Of a DNA stretch of 64,000 nt, positions 60,436-64,000 are shown piece by piece. The DNA comes from CAVQBL01 sp963710715. Its GTDB lineage: Bacteria > Pseudomonadota > Gammaproteobacteria > DSM-16500. Every line of letters begins with the position of its first letter. The first letter of the stretch is position 1. The stretch spans positions 310,001 through 374,000 of the forward strand of contig CAVQBL010000013.1 of the NCBI GenBank assembly GCA_963710715.1, given 5' to 3'. The notes beneath the pieces were generated by a model, which made no database searches, was not told the DNA's origin, and was given only the letters and a program-made list of their open reading frames with translations. The translations under genes and the position numbers were made by a program.

Positions 60436-60747
60436 ATGAATAAGAAAAACAATCAATTTGATTTTTCGGCTGAAAAAAATCAGCAGCTTATAAACGAGCG
60501 AGGTATTAGTTTTGAAGAAGTAATTGCAGCGATAGTGGAAGGTAATATATTAGACATATTACCCCACTCTAACCCTGCAAAATACCCTAACCGAAAGATA
60601 TATTTACTTAACATTAATAATTATGCGTATTTAGTTCCTTTTGTTAAGAAAGATGAAAATACTGTTTTTCTAAAAACTATCTTTCCTCATCGTAAATTGA
60701 CTAAGCCATATTTAAGAGGTGATAAACATGAAAATGAAAAAACGTGA
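60436..60747 (+). CDS. BrnT-like small toxin (putative)
   Basis: 103 residues. FDFSAEKNQQLINERGISFE, then EVIAAIVEGNILDILPHSNP, KIYLLNINNYAYLVPFVKK and KTIFPHRKLTKPYL recall the RelE-fold BrnT/DUF4258 group. No ribosome-binding site is present and the promoter places the transcript start at the ATG, so translation may be leaderless. It overlaps the downstream CopG-type gene by 20 bp, supporting a two-gene unit. Confidence 0.7.
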   Translation: MNKKNNQFDFSAEKNQQLINERGISFEEVIAAIVEGNILDILPHSNPAKYPNRKIYLLNINNYAYLVPFVKKDENTVFLKTIFPHRKLTKPYLRGDKHENEKT

Positions 60748-61027
60748 TATTTTTGATGTTAAATTAGATAAAGAAGAGCAAGCGATTAGCGATGCTCTAG
60801 ATAAGGGTACATTAAAAAGCGTCAGTAATTTAAAAGAAGAAATGGCTTTTGCACGAGAGGCTGCTGCCAATTACTTTCGCAAAGACGCTCGTGTAACACT
60901 TCGCCTTTCCAATCTTGACTTAAACCGCTTGAAACAAAAAGCAGCTTATAAAGGATTGCCTTATCAAACCTTTATCGCCAGTGTATTACATGAATACGCA
61001 GCAGGGCATTTCAAAGAAGTTAGTTAA
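60728..61027 (+). CDS. CopG/BrnA-type antitoxin
   Basis: 99 residues from the ATG at 60728 (MKMKKRDIFDVKLDKEEQAI), with AGGTG six bases upstream. The C-terminal half is a ribbon-helix-helix: RVTLRLSNLDLNRLKQKAAY, then KGLPYQTFIASVLHEYAAG. Partner of the preceding putative toxin; the N-terminal part would cover the toxin. Likely autoregulator of the promoter at 60401-60429. Confidence 0.82.
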   Translation: MKMKKRDIFDVKLDKEEQAISDALDKGTLKSVSNLKEEMAFAREAAANYFRKDARVTLRLSNLDLNRLKQKAAYKGLPYQTFIASVLHEYAAGHFKEVS

Positions 61028-61088
61028 CATTTTGCGGTAATACTGCCGAATTTAGGTTAAACAGTATTCCGCGACATTACAGCGAGCA

Positions 61089-61706
61089 TCAAAGCAACAC
61101 TGAGCTATTGTTCGTAAGCACCAATTTGACCAACTCAGAAACGGATTTAACTCCCATTTTTTTCATCACACTCGCTCGGTGTGCTTCTACTGTTTTTAAT
61201 GAAATGCCGAGTTCAGCAGAAATGATTTTGTTTTGTTTGCCTGCCACAATGCCATTTAAAACTTGAATTTCACGTGGTGATAATAAAGCAAGTTTAGCTT
61301 CAGCTTGTGCGTTTTCCTGTTGCTTTTCACGACTCGTTGCATCGGCGCGTAATGCTTTGTTAATGCTTTCCAGTAATACTTGATCGTTAAAAGGCTTAGT
61401 CAAAAAATCAACGGCGCCCGCTTTCATCACACGCACAGCAAGAGGAATATCACCGTGACCACTAATAAAAATAATGGGTAAGAAAGGTGAATTGAATGCA
61501 GATAATTTCGTTTGTAATTCGGGCCCACTCATGCCGGGCATGCGCACATCGAGTAGTAAGCAACCATGTTGATAGGGATCATATTGATCCAGAAAATCTT
61601 GCGCGCGCGTAAATGTTTTTGCTTTTAAACCTACTGATTGAATAATCCATGATAATGATTCCACCATGGCTTGATCATCATCAACAACATAAACAATTGC
61701 TTCCAT
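61089..61706 (-). CDS. FixJ/LuxR-family response regulator
   Basis: 205 residues from the ATG at 61706 (MEAIVYVVDDDQAMVESLSW), with AGGAG just upstream; the frame is open for another 45 bases but without a good start. Receiver domain with DDD, phosphoacceptor in CLLLDVRMPGMSG and KPF (FLTKPFND), then a LuxR-type HTH (LSPREIQVLNGIVAGKQNKI, AELGISLKTVEAHRASVMKK). It is 14 bp after the kinase gene. Confidence 0.93.
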   Translation of the reverse strand: MEAIVYVVDDDQAMVESLSWIIQSVGLKAKTFTRAQDFLDQYDPYQHGCLLLDVRMPGMSGPELQTKLSAFNSPFLPIIFISGHGDIPLAVRVMKAGAVDFLTKPFNDQVLLESINKALRADATSREKQQENAQAEAKLALLSPREIQVLNGIVAGKQNKIISAELGISLKTVEAHRASVMKKMGVKSVSELVKLVLTNNSSVLL

Positions 61707-61720
61707 GTTTGCTCCTAATG

Positions 61721-63295
61721 CTAATGAATGGGTAAAGTGAACCGAATCCAACTTTGATTCGTGTGTGTATTCGGGTTAATGGTAAATTGCCCACCGTGTG
61801 CTTCAATAATCGAACGACAAATGGCTAAACCCATTCCTCTTCCTTTTGCTTTGGTAGTGAAAAAGGGTTTGAATACTTGGCTAATGCTATCTTTTGAAAA
61901 ACCCGGACCCGAATCTGTTACACCAATTTCAATGGTATTTTTATCGATGGGTTTGGTTTTAATTTGAATGCGTCGTTTACGCGGATCTGTTTCTTGCATG
62001 GCTTCAAGCGCATTTTGAATTAAATTTAAAATCACTTGCTGCAATTGAATTTTGTCAGCAGAAATTAATGGCGTTTCTTTCGCGAGATCAAAATCCACTT
62101 TGGTTTTGGATGCAGTTAAATCATTCCTTAAAAAGCTCACCGTTTCACGTAAGATGCTATTTATTTTGCAAGGTGTTTTAAATAACTCTCCTTTACAGAA
62201 AAAGTTTTTGAGATGCTGAATCACTTCGCCAGCACGTTCCGCTTGCGCTACCGCTTTTTGCATAATTTCGATGAGTTGAGTTGGATTATGTTGGCCTTGT
62301 TCTAGATAATGAACACACCCACGTGTGTAATTAACAATGGCAGCGAGAGGTTGGCTAATTTCATGCGCCATACCAGAAGCCATTTCTTCCATGGTGCTCA
62401 GGCGAAAAACATGAGCTAATTGCTGCCCGCGCAAGCGTGCTTTTTTATCGAGTATACGATCAGTGACATCGCGAGACGCAGATTGTATTTCTTTAATCGT
62501 ATTCGTTTGCTCATCGTAAATAATGCGAATATTACTCTCGAACCAATGATAATCGCCATCTTTACGGCGCATGCGATAAGTGGCAATGTGGTTGGAATTG
62601 GTTTTGCGACGCATAAAAGTCTTTTTTAATTTACCAATATCATCGTGATATAAAAACTTGTAAATATTACGCCCGATTAATTCCTCAGGACTAAAACCCA
62701 GTAATGTTTTACAGGAAGGAGATACGTAAAGATAAACTCCGTCGGATGTGTGACGAGAAATAATGTCGGTAGCATTTTCTGCTAATAAATGAAAGCGCAG
62801 TTCACTCTCGCGTAATACTTGTTCCATTTGTTCTTGAAAAGTGAAGTGTTTAATCGCTAATGAGTTAGTCAGGTATTGTATTTCCAGAGACTCACGTAGA
62901 TTTTGGTTGAGTGTCTCAGTGGTTTGTTGCAATTCTGCAATCGTATTTTTATACGGAGACACATTATGATGCGTAAGCAAGGTAATCAATTTCGCTTGGG
63001 GTGGTGAAATCAGTATGGCATGCGTTTTGCAAAAGCCTTTAATGCCATTTTTGCGTACGAAATGTGTTTCTGCATTCCATTTTTTTTCTTGCGATAATGT
63101 TTCTTGAATGATTTTCTGGAAAGGATAATTTTGTACATAGACTAAATTGATGGATCGACCTAAAACCTCTTTTCTAGAGTAGCCAAATAGAGAAGTGGCT
63201 CCCTGATTCCAATCAATAATTCGTCCGGTTTTATCAACTAAGACAGCGCTGTCTGGCAATGCTTCAAATAAGATTCGCGCATCGTCACTGTTCAT
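61721..63295 (-). CDS. PAS-domain sensor histidine kinase (FixL-like)
   Basis: 524 residues, no membrane segment, so a cytoplasmic sensor. PAS 1 (about 5-115, DSAVLVDKTGRIIDWNQGAT), coiled linker, PAS 2 plus PAC (about 165-285, LAENATDIISRHTSDGVYLY), HisKA with the phospho-His in GMAHEISQPLAAIVNYT, and a HATPase with N box QVILNLIQNALEAM, GVTDSGPGF and GRGMGLAICRSIIEAHGG. The signal is unknown; the FixL heme-ligand region was not confirmed. Partner of the adjacent FixJ-like regulator. Confidence 0.92.
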   Translation of the reverse strand: MNSDDARILFEALPDSAVLVDKTGRIIDWNQGATSLFGYSRKEVLGRSINLVYVQNYPFQKIIQETLSQEKKWNAETHFVRKNGIKGFCKTHAILISPPQAKLITLLTHHNVSPYKNTIAELQQTTETLNQNLRESLEIQYLTNSLAIKHFTFQEQMEQVLRESELRFHLLAENATDIISRHTSDGVYLYVSPSCKTLLGFSPEELIGRNIYKFLYHDDIGKLKKTFMRRKTNSNHIATYRMRRKDGDYHWFESNIRIIYDEQTNTIKEIQSASRDVTDRILDKKARLRGQQLAHVFRLSTMEEMASGMAHEISQPLAAIVNYTRGCVHYLEQGQHNPTQLIEIMQKAVAQAERAGEVIQHLKNFFCKGELFKTPCKINSILRETVSFLRNDLTASKTKVDFDLAKETPLISADKIQLQQVILNLIQNALEAMQETDPRKRRIQIKTKPIDKNTIEIGVTDSGPGFSKDSISQVFKPFFTTKAKGRGMGLAICRSIIEAHGGQFTINPNTHTNQSWIRFTLPIH

Positions 63296-63397
63296 CCGTG
63301 ATTTACCCCCCGCGTTATTGTCCTTGGGTTTTAAACCTAAAATTGAAGGTTACGCCATTTTGTAATAATATCACACTCATGATAGAGAGAGTAATAT

Positions 63398-63573
63398 AGC
63401 TCTTCAGATAAATAAATTGGTATTATAGCGCTCAGATTGCAAGATATTGAAACGTTTCGATTGAAAAAAAGCGCAGGCGTACTTGTTTGTCCGTCGAGCT
63501 TTTTTGATTGAGAAACGTTTCAAGATCGATGTAAGATGAGAGCTAGAATATCAATTTATTTATCTGAAGAGCT
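63398..63573. repeat. Structured palindromic element, copy 2 (before mpl)
   Basis: AGCTCTTCAGATAAATAAAT, TGGTATTATAGCGCTC pairs with the inverse right arm ending TTTATCTGAAGAGCT. Inner arms GAAACGTTTCGATTGA and GATTGAGAAACGTTTC also pair. The centre AAAGCGCAGGCGTACTTG is shared with copy 1. It ends four bases before the mpl ATG and contains the only purine-rich ribosome-binding candidate (GAAGAG). Confidence 0.9.
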
Positions 63574-63577
63574 ATGT

Positions 63578-64000
63578 ATGCGAATTCATATTTTAGGTAT
63601 CTGTGGCACCTTTATGGCAGGTATTGCTGTATTGGCAAAACAAAGTGGCCATGCTGTCAGTGGGTCAGATATCAATGTATACCCACCCATGAGTACGCAA
63701 TTAGAAGCGCAGGGTATCCATTTGTTAAATGGTTATGACCCAGCACATATTGATCCTAACGTGGGCTGTGTTATCGTGGGAAATGTGATACGGCGTGGTA
63801 ATCCAGCGATGGAATATGTGCTTGAACAGCAAATTCCTTATGTTTCGGGCCCGCAGTGGTTAGCAGAGAATATTTTAAAGACTCGCTGGGTTTTAGCCGT
63901 TTCGGGTACTCATGGTAAAACAACAACGACCGGTATGTTAGCTTGGATTTTGGAGTATGCAGGAAAGCGTCCGGGTTTTCTCATTGGTGGAGTACCAGAA
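63578..64000 (+). CDS. mpl: UDP-N-acetylmuramate:L-Ala-gamma-D-Glu-meso-DAP ligase, N-terminal part
   Basis: Peptidoglycan recycling ligase that joins the recovered tripeptide to UDP-MurNAc. The 141 residues present read MRIHILGICGTFMAGIAVLA, then GNVIRRGNPAMEYVLEQQIP and the ATP-binding P-loop AVSGTHGKTTTTGMLAWILE. GICGTFMAG distinguishes Mpl from MurC (GIGGxGM). The gene runs off the window. An out-of-frame ATG lies four bases upstream. Confidence 0.93.
   Translation, partial: MRIHILGICGTFMAGIAVLAKQSGHAVSGSDINVYPPMSTQLEAQGIHLLNGYDPAHIDPNVGCVIVGNVIRRGNPAMEYVLEQQIPYVSGPQWLAENILKTRWVLAVSGTHGKTTTTGMLAWILEYAGKRPGFLIGGVPE

Overview
The window is AT-rich DNA from a gammaproteobacterium with ordinary housekeeping operons. 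The best inference is a host-associated member of the Legionellales (Legionella, Coxiella, Aquicella or Berkiella type). The evidence for this is indirect: an F-box protein, a PP2C-type phosphatase, and several large helical or membrane proteins without recognisable housekeeping roles. Three of the unusual genes are preceded by the PmrA box YTTAAK-N5-YTTAAK, the element that controls many Dot/Icm effector genes in Legionella and Coxiella. No secretion genes lie in the window, so effector status is a hypothesis.

Layout. 0-10 kb: dnaE (partial, minus), then accA-tilS-PP2C (plus), a nested palindromic repeat, and pyrG-kdsA. 10-19 kb is an accessory stretch: an F-box protein, a HigBA-type and a VapBC-type toxin-antitoxin pair with a duplicated vapC end, valS (one-base frameshift), a decayed PIN toxin locus, and a 601-residue coiled-coil membrane protein. 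The usual pepA-holC-valS cluster is split by about 3 kb of this DNA. 19-23 kb: holC and pepA (minus), divergent from lptF-lptG. 23-28 kb: exported beta-carbonic anhydrase, a 1123-residue candidate effector, and a divergent small gene sharing an intergenic region with two PmrA boxes. 28-39 kb: gatCAB (minus), divergent from mreBCD, then rng and yhdP. 39-42 kb: a DUF4258/HTH pair with its own operator, followed by a frameshifted Apea-like HEPN gene. 42-48 kb: soluble rnfB and metG (minus), mrp and dcd, and an exported FAD oxidoreductase. 48-56 kb: ihfB (minus), a DUF2066 protein, perM, hda, eno, ftsB, surE, nlpD and rpoS. 56-61 kb: a Fur-box-preceded membrane protein, a PPi-type phosphofructokinase, a UspA-like protein and another toxin-antitoxin pair. 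61-64 kb: a FixL/FixJ-like two-component pair and mpl (partial).

Repeats are the second theme. At least four kinds of palindromic element occur. (1) A structured element of about 178 bp whose two full copies have diverged from each other while their arms still pair; it lies immediately before ftsB and mpl, and a solo arm lies before pyrG. (2) Elements starting GTCATTGCGAGC and ending GCTCGCAATGAC, in two subfamilies. (3) Elements bounded by GTAGGG and CCCTAC, whose ends supply the TAG stop codon of several neighbouring genes. (4) Simple long hairpins. No tRNA, rRNA or CRISPR array was recognised.
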